The notes under the pieces: generated by a model | The model's input: the letters and a program-made list of their open reading frames with translations, nothing else | What the model was told of the DNA's origin: nothing | Databases searched by the model: none | Shown here: positions 32,777 through 44,114 of the stretch, one piece after another | Numbering within the stretch: the first letter of the stretch is position 1 | Layout of the letters: the number at the start of each line of letters is the position of its first letter | Made by a program: the position numbers and the translations under genes | NCBI GenBank assembly: GCA_946406115.1 | Contig: OX291557.1 | Coordinates: 15,656,501 to 15,720,500 of the forward strand | DNA from: Apoda limacodes | Lineage: Eukaryota > Arthropoda > Insecta > Lepidoptera > Limacodidae | Direction of reading: 5' to 3' | Length of the DNA stretch: 64,000 nt

Positions 32777-35700
32777 CTGAAACAAAGCAGGTATAACAAT
32801 TATCTTAAAATAAAATAGTAATAATTCAAGGTCTCCAAAGAAAACGAATCAAACAAATTAAGTTTGTTCTAGCTAATGTTCTTATATTGATTCAGTTACT
32901 GTATTTTCTATGTCTCAACAGAATTTATGTAACTAGATAAATGTTTTAAATTTTCGCATATTTTGCACATATTTTTTACGCAGTATAAACCTTGTAGTCC
33001 ACATGACAGTTTTTTTTATTTTCTTCTATCAAAAATGGGTAGGTCAATATTTGTACGTCGGCAGGGAATTCTTCCTCACACTTTGGAACCTAACCTAAGG
33101 TCGGCAAAGCGCGAGTGATCCAGAGTTGCAAGCGTCCATAGACTGTGAAAACTACTTCATACCAGGCGGACCGCAAGCTTGTTTGCCACCTTGGTGGTAT
33201 AAAAATATATTTAGTCGTCATCAAACAGATTTACAACCACAGATTTTATTAGTGTTATTTGTCAAAAATAATTAAAATTCTTTGCAATAAAATTGAAAGG
33301 AGGACTTAAAACACTTGCCTATTCAAAGGTCTTGCTAATTTGACCGGCATTTCAAATAAATTTGATTTTACATCCACAGTTGCACAATGTTCTGATATTC
33401 TATTTGCTGGAACAAATGTTTCATTGTTTAAAGAAAACAGTCCATTTGCATGACGTAGACGGGCATGTAATGTGCGGCCTACACAGCGAAATGAAACACA
33501 AAGTATATGTCGTGAATCATATGAGTCTCGAACAAGGAAGACATTATCATGTTGTCCTGCTAATAACAACTCAGCCTCACTTGAAGTTATACCACCCCAA
33601 TACCAGCCATGCCTGAAACAAAAGCATAAATCATGAATCAAAACAGAATAAAACTAATATACAATGTTTTAGTCAGATCATGAAATAACAATTTTATTAC
33701 CTTCAGTTCAGAATTTTGCTACTTGAAATACCTATATCCATTTAATATCTTCTTGAATTATGTATTTTTACCAACATTAATTGTAATAATAGTCAAAAAT
33801 TCCTAAGCTTGACTCAAAAAGAAATCAGTTTTAAGGAATCAAGAGCAGTAGGAGTAGATAGGTTATTTTATAATATTCCTACTTGGTACCTACACACATG
33901 CATGCAAATATTACACCTATTTCCCAAAAGAATAGACAGAGGCAAAAGACTTTTATGTGCTATGATCATGGCATACTTTTTTTGCTTTTTCACTCACATA
34001 AATGTTTCATACACTATTGATTGTTTGTATTCATGATCTTGCCTTCCCTAAAACAAACTCAATTTGATGGTTATTTGTTAGTTATGTACTACCTCTAATG
34101 ATCCTTCCATTTTATGTTGATATATAAAGCTCTCAAAATGTCTGAACTACTGTAACATAAAGTTTCAGTCCTTGTCACTACATCTTTAATTCTGAAACAC
34201 ACTTGTGATCGCATTATTGCTTACTGTCTTTTGGTAAAAAGATACTTCTGTGCAATACAAAACAAAAATTCAATTAATCAAGATGAATCACCTTATACAC
34301 AGATAAAATTTAGATCCTAGTGAAAACTAGTTTATAAGAAATATATATTTCTTATACAATAAAAATAAAATGACTAAAATATTTACAACTTGATTATGGC
34401 ACTGACTGACTGCTGCTGCTATCTTGTTGCTACACCCTTATAGGTGAGTGCCACAATCAAATCATACCTTTATCACTTTAAAAAAAAGGTTTATTTTTGA
34501 AAAACAATTCAAAATAGGCAATACTGCAAATAAAAAATTACTGCTACATATTACTTTTTTCTATTTTGTCTCATGCAACAGAGTTTATAATGACAAAAAA
34601 AAACTAGAATTTCCACTAATTTTTTTAATTTCATCTGAGGTCAAGGGGATTCATCTTGATCAATTATAAATTTTCATTAAATTGGACATAGCAGCATTGA
34701 TATAAATAAAAAAGATATACATACAGTTATCTAGCAAAAAGTGCTCATCAGAGATTCAGTAGTCTCAGTCAGTGAATGGTATTTGTGGAGGTATCACAGG
34801 TATATTGTTTATAGTAAAGTTATGTTTGGACATATTCATGCAAAAATACTTGTTTTTTTTCTTGAAGTTTAAAAAACTCTAAAAAATAGCACAAACAATA
34901 ACATTTAATTAATAATAATTTAAAGGAAGGGAATAACATTGACCACTTTTGTGTAAAAGATACGGAATTTTGTAATTTTAGTGATTGCGAGAAGGCCAAC
35001 TAGTCGTCTCTCAGCTCTGGCTATGCTCATAAGTTCCATGTTAACTGCATGTTAGATACTGTTATTTTCTAGTTTAAATAGAAAAAAACCCATGCTCTGA
35101 ATGTATAACACTAACCAGGGGCTTGTCTTTTATCTCTTACACACATGCATGCACTTTATTGTTCATTCTATTTATCAGCATGTACCCATGCCCTACATAT
35201 CTATATATATTAATATGGTATATGTATCGTATGGTAATTTATTTTGACAATTAGTTTGTGTATACCACAAATTTCGGTTGGGTTTAACTTTACAGCTGAT
35301 CAGAACCAGTTCTTTTAGCCAAAGATCCAAGCACATTGACGTGTGCTATCACTTTATATAAGAGAAATATACAGAAGGCTAAATTGACACCATATGGTCC
35401 TTCAGAAATTCAGTTGGCCGATATGATGACACTTAAGCCTTTGAACAAAGTTAAGTTTCAGAGACATTGTAATAATTTGATTTTTTAATTAATTTAAGTT
35501 ATGTAATTATGTTAATAATATGATACTGTAATGTCTGTAATTATTAAACTGCTCTGCATTATTATGAATTTTAAATATAAAGACAGTTTAATAATTAGGT
35601 GTTGTAGTATGTATCGGTTTGTCTGCAGTTTTGTCTATGCATAGTGGAAAATAATAATATGACAGAAGTAATAACAATATATTAAATATTAATATATATG

Positions 35701-36438
35701 GATTTTGTTATGTTAATATGAAATACTCGTAATATATTAGTTATATAAAACTTGTGTTTTGTGATTCATAAGACTACAGAAATTATCTACAGTAGCCTAT
35801 AGAGGGGTCTCTAGCTTACACCCCCTTTTAGTTACTCCAACCCATCATTCCCTTTTTATTTATATCAATCAATGCACGACGGAGAAGTAAAATTTACCAA
35901 AAAAAAAAAGACTACCTTTGTATGCTATCTATTTCAATACATACTTTGATAGCTGACAGTATATGGCACAAGATTCAATTGATGCATGTTGATGATGCCC
36001 TCTAAGTACAGAATGACCATCTGCATGTTCACATCTCTGGATATCTGTATTGATTTCTAGATCTTTTTTATTTTCAAACTCCTGATTAGAAACAATACAA
36101 TTGAAAGGTGATGTAGAAGATTCAATATTTCTTCTGTATTTAAAGTCTTCTGCCTCGTCAATTTTGTTACCAAAGTATCGCTGTAATGACTTCACGCTGC
36201 CAGTTAGAAATAATTTATTTTTCCAGAACTTCACAAACTTATTACTCTTTACAGCAGGCTTACGATCTTGTAAAAATACACAGTTAACTATATCGGAAGT
36301 ATTATTATAGTCTCTTTTGTTATCAATGGTTCGTTGTAGGTGTTTACATTCCAACGGTTTTAACCACTTGCGGAGACACCCCGATGCTAGCCATTTACGA
36401 CGATTGCAATGCGAACACCTTTCATAGTTCTTGTTCAT
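32632..36438 (-). CDS. SOCS6: SOCS6/7-like suppressor of cytokine signalling (SH2 + SOCS box)
   Basis: SOCS proteins bind phosphotyrosine through SH2 and recruit Elongin B/C and Cullin-5 through the SOCS box. Minus-strand exons: 36438-35945, 33612-33319 and 32776-32632 (TAG); 310 residues with phases agreeing. SH2 starts QLSKHGWYWGGI (K165 is split across an intron), and FLVRDS at 190-195 carries the phosphotyrosine-binding Arg193; then RTLHARLRHANGLFSL. SOCS box: SLQMICRFVIRQ (BC box) and LPLP (Cul5 box, 290-293). The intron between exons 2 and 3 starts GCAAGT, a GC-AG boundary. The stretch between SH2 strand and SOCS box is shorter than in vertebrate SOCS6. The N-terminal 164 residues are Lys/Cys-rich and not recognised. 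SOCS6 is preferred over SOCS7 from CRFVIRQ and TLHARLRHANG. The start at 36438 is uncertain; earlier exons are possible. Confidence 0.9.
33108..33206 (+). mobile_element. LINE 3' tail, copy 3 (SOCS intron)
   Basis: GGTCGGCAAAGCGCGAGTGA, TTGCAAGCGTCCATAGACTG, ACCAGGCGGACCGCAAGCTT, then TTGGTGGTATAAAA. Confidence 0.75.
33319..33612 (-). CDS. SOCS6: SOCS6/7-like SH2 exon
   Basis: Acceptor TTGTTTCAG; 97 full codons holding nearly the whole SH2 domain; donor AG|GCAAGT (non-canonical GC). Confidence 0.92.
33613..35944. other. SOCS6/7-like intron 1
   Basis: 2.3 kb of AT-rich intron; no other coding content recognised. Exon phases on both sides agree, so no exon seems to be missing here. Confidence 0.6.
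35945..36438 (-). CDS. SOCS6: SOCS6/7-like first recognised coding exon
   Basis: Encodes 164 residues from MNKNYERCSHCNRRKW and ends in CAIYCQLSK with a GTATGT donor. A CAG that could act as an acceptor lies ten bases before the ATG, inside a LINE end, so the ATG may be internal to a longer protein (I-S-Q-M in frame). Confidence 0.75.
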
Positions 36439-36442
36439 TTGT

Positions 36443-36752
36443 GAAATCTGTATTTACAATATTGGATGAGAATAATTAAATTTACCAACAAACAACAAAT
36501 TCTGGATCGTTTCCACAGAGTACATATTCATCAAAGACAATAGGTGCGTTCCAATTTGTTTCCTCTATGGGTGCGTTCTATTGACGGCATTGAGAGCTAT
36601 GACATCGCATAGGTACTAGTATAGTATTAAATAATCTGTGGCATAGGCATTGAAATCGTCATGTTCACCAAATGATCACTTGTCCTCTCACATATCTCCT
36701 TCCGGAGAAATGGTGAAAGCCAGTGAACATCTTGATCGCGAGTCGTTTCACG
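36443..36752 (-). mobile_element. 5'-truncated Jockey-like LINE 3' end, copy A
   Basis: On the minus strand it encodes GFVKRLAIKMFTGFHHFSG and a stop, then a 3' untranslated region ending ATTGTAAATACAGATTTC. It is over 90% identical by eye to 38546-38830, with a 20-odd base extra piece at 36560. Its 3' end abuts the SOCS6/7-like ATG. Confidence 0.75.
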
Positions 36753-37366
36753 AAACCGTCCATTCCCGATTCGACTTTCGTGTTGTGCGGTCGTGTTCTA
36801 GAGCGTCAAGTGCTCTCATTGTGCTCCGTGCAGTGGTGACTCAGCTGGTGCGCATTCCTGTGTCATATGTCCTAAAACATGGTTGAGCGAAGCGATGGCT
36901 GATTCATGTGTCATACTCGTGAACGGGTGCCGCCTGTGGAGGCTGGTCTGCTCTTGCAAACTTCTTTGTATTCTTAGTATTTAGTCTTACTTTTTTGTTT
37001 TGTTTATTAATACTGTAAGACATTGATTATTTCTTAGTGATGAATACATAAACTGTCTTTTGTTTATATTAGATACTTTTTTATGTTGTGCTTGTATAAA
37101 GCACAACAATTCATGTTTTTTTATGTTTGTAATGGAAAGTGTCCTTTTATGATAGGGAGGGCATTTTCCAATATTTTAATTGGACGCTGTAAGAGAAAGA
37201 GAGAAAAGAAATGCCCTTGCTGAGTTTCTTGCCGGTTCTTCTCAGTACAAGGTCTCCCGCCCTGTAGACTTACGAACCGATGGCGTAGTGACATTCATAA
37301 GTGCTCAATTATTGTAGCCTAAACTGAATGAATTATATTGAATTTGAATTTGAATTTGTATGGTGT
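36753..37366 (+). mobile_element. LINE 3' region with TTGAATTTGAATTTGAA tail
   Basis: Reads TTGCTGAGTTTCTTGCCGGT and TCATAAGTGCTCAATTATTG, ending in repeated TTGAATT units, a common type of lepidopteran LINE 3' terminus. The left boundary is uncertain. Confidence 0.6.
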
Positions 37367-38545
37367 TTTGCTTCAGCGCTGACGACCTCGAATTGTTGTT
37401 TGGATTATTGCCCGCAATTCTTGGTAAATCGGCCTGAGTGCTGAGCGCTGCTCGGTTGTGTGTATTGGCTGGGAAATTGCTTCTCGGCCGGCTCTGAGTG
37501 TTCTTTCGCGCTTTTCAACGCGCCCATAACGCGAAGTTTATCGAAGCGATACTGTGTGTTTTTGTGTGTGAGTGTGTGTTCTCGTAGTCGCGGAACTACT
37601 ACGCATAGTGGTGACCCTCGCTTGCCTCTTTGACTGACGCTGGTTCGCCCGGCCTGAGTCCGGCTTTGGGTTAATCGCTAGTGTAGTATTTCCGCTTCAG
37701 CGGTTCGCAACTCCGCGCATTCTCGCGTTTTAAGTATCGATTGCGTCTAGTTTGTAGAAATCCAGTTCCGAGTACTCAAGGGCTGGTGGGTGAGATCGTA
37801 TAGCTCTTTTCAGAGTTGCGGTCTACCTAACGTTTCTTATTCATAAACGTCTCGTTGCTCGGGGGGAAACCTAACGGTGACAACGTAACCCCGGCCGTAG
37901 GAGTTAGAGTTAGGTACACACCAAGCAATCCGTAGCACTGCGGGGCGCTTGGCCACACTTAAGTATTCTTGCTCCTCGCCAGCAAAGGTGGGGAGTCACT
38001 AGGTACACACAAACTACACCTCGGCCACTCCGGTAGCTGATGTGACCCTTTCTCGGTCACTCCGCAAAACCGCACCCCTGTCCCCGGTAGCCGTAATGTC
38101 CGCTGAGTCGGTGTTGTCCTCAAACGAGGACGACGAAAGCTTCAAAGTGATCAGATGACGATCTCGCTGTCCGGATAGCGAGATTAGTCTCTACGACCTC
38201 CCGGAATAGGGCCTCCCTCCAAACACGACGCCGACGTCCCCGGGTTCGTCGGCACCCACAAGGATACACGAGGTATCAAAGAGTGCCGGGGCGCTTCTCG
38301 CCCCCACTCAATCGCAACCGTACCCGCGTAACTCCTCTCCTGGCGGTGACTCACCTTCGGGTTCGAGACTCACGCCGGTTGAAGGGACGCCCCCGAGAGC
38401 GACAACCCAAGCCGAGGCTTCCCCCGCGGGGAGCCCTGGAGCGTTGTGCGCTATATGGACTGAGGCTCCTTCAGAGTCTCGCCCCAAAAAGCCCAGTGAA
38501 GCAGTAATGACTGAAACAGCCAACTGCATAGTCAGTTCAGAAAAA
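37367..38545 (+). mobile_element. 5' end of a Jockey-like LINE (5' UTR and broken ORF1 start)
   Basis: GC-richer than its surroundings. An ORF1-like start at 38097 reads MSAESVLSSNEDDESFKVIR then a stop; the following frames are Arg/Pro-rich, as in Jockey ORF1 N-termini (frameshifted). Sequence before it would be the internal promoter/5' UTR. The piece ends where the next LINE begins. Confidence 0.5.
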
Positions 38546-38802
38546 GAAATTTGTATTTACAATATTGGATCAGAATAATTAAATTTACCAACAAACAACA
38601 AATTTTGGGTCGTTTCCACAGAGTACATATTCACCAAAGACAATAGGTGCGTTCTATTGACGGCATTGAGAGCCATGACATCGCATAGGTACTAGTATAG
38701 TATTAAATAATCTGTGGCATAGGCATTGAAATCGTTCACCAAATGATCAGTTTGTCCTCTCACATAACTCCTTTCGGAGAAATGGGGAAAGCCAGTGAAC
38801 AT

Positions 38803-39096
38803 TTAGATCGCGAGTCGTTTCACGAAACCTTCCAGTGCTTCAATCCGAAGATCTTTTGCAATGGTGGTGTTTCTTACATAGCGTGGAGCCTTTACTATGG
38901 AGCGCAGTGTGCTGGATTGAGTTATCTGTAGCCTTTCGCGTTCTGTTGTACTAATAAGTGCGTACCAGGCCGGTGCAGCATACGTAAGACGAGATCTCAG
39001 GTAAATCTTGTAGACCCCGATTCTTGCACGGAGTGGAAGATCTGATGATAGCACAGGACAAAGTAAGGCCTGTGCAGCTCGTGATTTGTTTATCAC
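38803..39096 (-). pseudogene. Jockey-like RT C-terminal remnant
   Basis: 97 residues including LPLRARIGVYKIYLRSRLTY, then RERLQITQSSTLRSIVKAPR, typical of the region after the Jockey RT domain. Confidence 0.8.
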
Positions 39097-40279
39097 TGGC
39101 AGAGACTTGGTGTTTCATATAGTAACTGGAGAGGAGGTGGTAGTTTGAGGCCACGTGTCCCGTTCTCATTATCCCATTAAACAAGCGCGTCACCGCCGCT
39201 TTTTTTCTGGAGGGCAGGTGATGCAATGCTGAGTTTTTTTATCAGGTTGTTTCCCGGGGCTTTTCTTGGCTTTGTTCTTCGGATCTCTCGTTAGACCTGA
39301 CTTGGGGAGAAGACTACTGGATCTTCTTCGGGAGCTATCGGCTTGGCGAAGTATTTGGTTTGAACTGTTTCTCCAGGTGTATGGAAAAGATTTCTGCACG
39401 GTCTTCTGCTCTGTACCTCGGAGTCCCGTCTTTTGCCAAAAGGGGGTGAACTGGGGCTGGGGTGTTTGTAACTTGGCGGCATAGTCGGTGAATGCTGGCC
39501 CAATCGTCTACTATGGGTTCGATGTGACGTTCCCAAATTTCTATTGCATGTTCGTCGATTTTATTTTTTATTTTCTTGGTCATGGCGTTTAGTTTTCTGT
39601 TTTGAGCGGGGCAGCGGTCTCTCTGCCATACTTGAAAAAGGCGCCTCTTTTCAGTGATGGCTTCTTTTATGTCCTTTGGTAAGCCGACCGCTGGCAGTTA
39701 CCGGGTGTGAAGTTTCGTCCATTTCCTTCTGTATGTTATGTCGGAATTTAAAGAACCCCAGTCCACCAAGCGTCGTGCGGCCGTAGGCACAGCTTTGACG
39801 GCTTGTTCCCAAATCTCGACGAGTACCGGCAAGTTCATTTCGATAACATGTCATCGGGCAGGACTATTTGAGTTTTGAGTGGGCTGGCTTAGCAGTCTTC
39901 GGAATGCGATGATGTCAATGACGACTAGGGTAAATGCTACGCGAAAGGAGTAATGCTACGGCATGTACGGTCCGCTGACTTGATATCTGTGAATCTCTGC
40001 GTCATTGAATAGGCGTCTTCCATTTGTATTTGTGGTCGTTGAGTTCCAAGCCGGGTGAAAACAGTTGATATCGGTTACAGTTGAAATCGCCGGCTAGAAG
40101 TGCGGGGTAAGGTAATCTGCAGTCTAAATGCAAGAGGTTTATAAATTGCATATATTTGCCGGCGATCCATAACTCCACTCCTAAGGCATAGAAGGAAGTC
40201 GGTGATACCGAAGGAAGTTCTGATGGACCACTTTGCGCTTTACTAGCACCGCTAGTCCTCTGAGGCCATCTTCATCCTG

Positions 40280-40490
40280 CCTGTAGACCTAGAAGTTGGA
40301 AATTTTCAGCTTGTCTCCGGATCTAAGATGGGTCTTACTTGTAAGGCCCACGTCTATATCTTGCTCTTTTAGAACGATCTGTAGTATGCTAGTCTTTTTA
40401 GCCAGGCCTTGGGCATTCCAGTGAACTATTCTTAGGGACTTACTTCGACTTCTTTTCGGCGGCACTGGAGCTGCGTTCTGCTGTGGATTG
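40280..40490 (-). pseudogene. Jockey-like ORF2 endonuclease start
   Basis: Reads KSLRIVHWNAQGLAKKTSIL then LKEQDIDVGLTSKTHLRSGD, the apurinic-type endonuclease N-terminal motifs (the Asn of the N-A-Q-G box present; the usual E-T-H is K-T-H). Confidence 0.8.
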
Positions 40491-40738
40491 TTTGTGGGTG
40501 CCATCAGATTGGACTGCCCCTGCGTGGCTTTGACAGTAGATTTTTGGAGGAGAGCGGTGCTGGTCCTGGCTAGCGCCACTTTCCCAGCTCTATTGTTTCT
40601 GGCTCCTCTCTTGAAGACAGGGCAGGAGACGTTATTTGCAGCATGTGGACCACCGCAATTTACACATGTAGGTGTCAGGGCCCGAGGTCTTTCGCAATCT
40701 CTTGCAAAGTGTTCTTCGCCGCATCTGACACAGGCAAA

Positions 40739-41330
40739 TTACCGGTGACAAGCGTGGGATAAGTGGCGAAATAGCTGGCATGGTTTCGCGTTTCCCGCTC
40801 CAGGTTTTTTTATACCAGGCATATTTAACAATTCTGTTATTTCGTATATGCCTGAAGTGGTATTCAGCGTGCGCCGAAATTGTCCGTGGAATATACAGCC
40901 CGGTCTTCCTTGACGGGTTGATATGTGTCTGATGTACTCAGGTTCATATTCGAGGCCTTCGAACTCCTTTTTTATGGATTCGGGGACCGTGTCAGCTGGC
41001 AATCCCTTTATTGCCACCTTCAGATTCCTCTCTGAGGGGCATTGGTATGAGAACCAAGAAACGTCTTCCAGCGCCGACAAATACCTTTGGACGGTACGAC
41101 GACAATAATTCTAGATCCTCTGTTGGGGAAAACGAACTCCGCGGCCAAAGGGACGAGCGTTTGGAGCACGACCCAGCTTCTCCCTTAAGGCCTTGAAGTG
41201 CCTTTGCCAATCTGGTAGTGTTTCCACCACCAACGGAGGGTAGTTTTCTTTTTTTGCCTTGCTAACCGTAGAGGGTTGGGTTCCAGTGGCTTGGGTTGTT
41301 GTAGGCGCAAATTGTGATGGCTGCATATGT
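40739..41330 (-). pseudogene. Jockey-like ORF1 (gag-like) remnant
   Basis: Frames at 41326-41111 and 41080-40739 carry the gag-like region: LNMPGIKKPG, and a PRE-type fold segment RNLKVAIKGLPADTVPESIK with YEPEYIRHISTRQGRPGCIF. CCHC knuckle residues can be seen just downstream (40740-40620) in another frame. Confidence 0.75.
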
Positions 41331-41517
41331 AGTCATTGGGGTAGACATCAATGATGCAGGAGTTGCGGTAACAGGTTGTTGTTATTGATCTGGAACTGTT
41401 GACTATGTAGGTCTTGAACCGGTTGAGCGGGTGATAGTGACGCTCTTGAACAAGCCGGTTGGTTGTGTTTCAGTGCTTGCGCTGCTGAAGCTTTTGGAGT
41501 TTTCAGTGGTCTTACTA

Positions 41518-41667
41518 AAAGAAGTTATTAGATTTCTGAACGGTCGGCAACGCGCGAGTGATGCCCTTAGTGTTGCAAGCGTCCATAGGCTACGGTGACC
41601 GCTTACCATCAGGCGGACCGTAGGCTTGTTTGCCACCTTAGTGGTATAAAAAAAAAAAAAAAAAAGG
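41518..41667 (+). mobile_element. LINE 3' tail, copy 4 (with long poly-A)
   Basis: AAGAAGTTATTAGATTTCTG through GGCTACGGTGACCGCTTACC to TTAGTGGTATAAAA and a run of A. It is inserted in the minus-strand Jockey-like ORF1. Confidence 0.82.
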
Positions 41668-41830
41668 TCTCGTTGAGTGGATTTTTGTGATTGATTGAGG
41701 GCTAGGTCTTTTTCGGGGAATTGTTGAGGTAGTAGGCGGGCCCATATTCGGGGTTTCCTTCGGCTTCCTTTGTGGTAGGGGTGTAGGTTAAATGGGGGCG
41801 CATCCGGCAACCTTAAGATTGGCGGTGAGT

Positions 41831-44077
41831 CCTCGCTTCCGACGCGCGAAATAGTTAAATTTTTATATTTTTACAAATATGTTGAGGCAGTCGATTTAAT
41901 GTTTTTGGTAAACTATATTTTGACAATCGTTTTCCATATACATTGTTAATTTTTGGTAAAACTTAAGTTGAAAAGCAGCTTAGAATGTAGTAGTTTTCGT
42001 AAGTGATCATGCCTTGTTTTTTACACAAGTTCTCTATCATAGTGAATTCGTCTGTTAGTAGATTCATCTTTATTACATTACTTTGTAGTGTTTAAATAGG
42101 CCTTTATCTTCGTTTTTGTATATATCTTTAGGTACTACAGCTTTTCATACTCTTATTTGTAAGTTATAAGTTTTTCCAGGATAGGTAATGTGTGCGACCG
42201 TATATACCAATACAATAGCTTATTACAGATTCGGCTAGCGAAATGTATGTTGGATTCACGTACATTGGATTTGGTATATAACTAAGATATAGATGATCAT
42301 GGCTCGCAATGGCTGGCTTAATAAAATATTTTAAATGCGTTGAGTGTATGTGCAGCTTAGTTTTTTTGCATTGATAGCAAGACCAATGTCGTGTGCCCAT
42401 TTAAATAAGATTTTGTAGGTTTTTTGCATTATAGCTTGTGCTTCCTACAGATCCATTTTAAAGTTGGGCCCTGTATTCCTTTTTTTCTAATTTAGAAAAG
42501 ATGTTTCCATAAATTAAATCTTGAAAATCTAACTAGAGCAGAATTGTTCAACAGTTTCAAACGTGCGAGTTCCAGTGTTGAATTTGAATGGACTCCCAAC
42601 CGACAAAAGCACATTTGACACAATACACAATTAATGTCACAATAGGTGAACGGACGCAAAGTAGGAATGCAAACGAACAGGACATGACGTCACGTCACAA
42701 TGCCGCTGGTGTAGGTCAATGATGCATTATTGGACCTAGTATTCTATAGTGAAGCGATCCGTCTCGAGGAAGTGCCCCACAATAATTTTTTTGTTCTTTT
42801 GGCGATACCTCCAGGAAGGATTGTAAGTACAAATGACAAATGGACAACAAATGCCGGCTGCAAGTTGCTTTTCCCCATTCAAACGTATTTCACTGTTTCC
42901 TTCCTGGATTTTGGCATGGAACCTATTTTTTTAACATATATAACTGGGGCCCTGCTGTAAAATAATTCATTAACACAACATTTTTATGCAATTCGGTTGA
43001 CACTTGGAGGAGAAAAGTGGGTACCTAATACAAACCACCGCACCGATATTATTTCCTAACGCACATCGGTATTTTAGCCCAGCTCTTAGTGCGACATCAA
43101 TGTATTTCCAAATTTGTGTTTTTGCTTGGGTCTGATTTTCCTCTTAGACCGCTGTGCAATAGGAAGTGCACGTACAGACTCCGTACTTAAACTACTAAAG
43201 GGTTGAGTACATTTGTTGCGGTAACGTTGTCCGTGTAGGTTGCGTGGAGTTTGCAGTGCATCCCTGCATGTTAGTGGATTGGAGTGGTGGCTTTGCCTAA
43301 ACTTATAGCCAATTACCCTCTATATATATACATATATATAATATCAATATATATAATATCAATATATATATATAAGCTTCCTGCAATTAGCACACGCTTA
43401 CACATCCATTGGTGAATGCGTTAAAGCGTTTGTACGTAAAAGTGATTAGTTGGATAAAATAAATCTGCCAACGGAAGTCTATAGAGGTTTTTATTCTAAT
43501 TTTTTTGCCCCAAAATGACATGCTATACTTTAGGGAATGGCCCTCTGTACTACTTCTCCTCTTATATATGGATCGTGTTGCTCTATGCATAGTAGATATT
43601 AATACATACACTATCATTAAGTAGATACTATATTTTCACCTAAAAATACACGTAAAAGACAAAGAAATAATTAAGTAAAGGTACTTGAACGAAAAAATAT
43701 TAAGTAATTAGTTTAAATAACTACTGAAATAAAAAATGAAGAAATAAAAAAGTAAAAAATTAAACCGACTTTAAAACAGTAATGTATTTATTTAATAAAT
43801 AATTCATTTATAAGCTTCTTGCATAGTATAGCACTGGCGGCAGGGAAATTAATAAAGCCATCTGGAAACACTGTCACAAGATTGTTATATGTGTTCTGTG
43901 GTCACAACAAAAAAAAATGATAATACATACATGATTCGTAAATGTTCAATGTTATTTATTTACTACAGAAATTTCCGATAAAAACTTATTTACCAATTTT
44001 AATTTAAGTATGGGAGCATTGTATAGTTGCTATTGTTACAATTTTACATTGTGATGACTTTGAAGAAAGTTAGTAAA
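41831..44077. other. Upstream region of CARMIL; no gene seen
   Basis: AT-rich and intergenic. A (TA)n-rich microsatellite lies at 43320-43374. No other exon or recognisable element. Confidence 0.5.
43320..43374. repeat. TA-rich microsatellite
   Basis: TATATATATA blocks separated by ATATCA units. Confidence 0.85.
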
Positions 44078-44114
44078 ATGTCATTGAAATCCCAAATTTC
44101 TACAGAATTAAATG
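44078..44114 (+). CDS. CARMIL: CARMIL exon 1
   Basis: 12 codons plus one base: MSLKSQISTELN, then G|GTTAGC. The spare G with AA of exon 2 gives Glu, making STELNESINNVLG, close to the vertebrate N-terminus. -3 A at the ATG. A short 120-bp intron follows. Confidence 0.8.

Larger units (their letters stand above)
38546..41830 (-). mobile_element. Jockey-like LINE, minus strand, internally deleted
   Basis: Read right to left: ORF1 (41810-40740) with a gag-like nucleic-acid-binding region and the VAIKGLPADTVPESIKKEF segment; ORF2 start (40490-40280) with SLRIVHWNAQGLAKKTSILQ, the endonuclease N-terminus; degraded endonuclease and RT (40280-39300); then RT C-terminus (39096-38800) with YLRSRLTYAAPAWYALISTT and a 3' end shared with 36443-36752. 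Frameshifts and deletions make it inactive. A LINE 3' tail (41518-41667) is inserted in ORF1. Confidence 0.82.
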
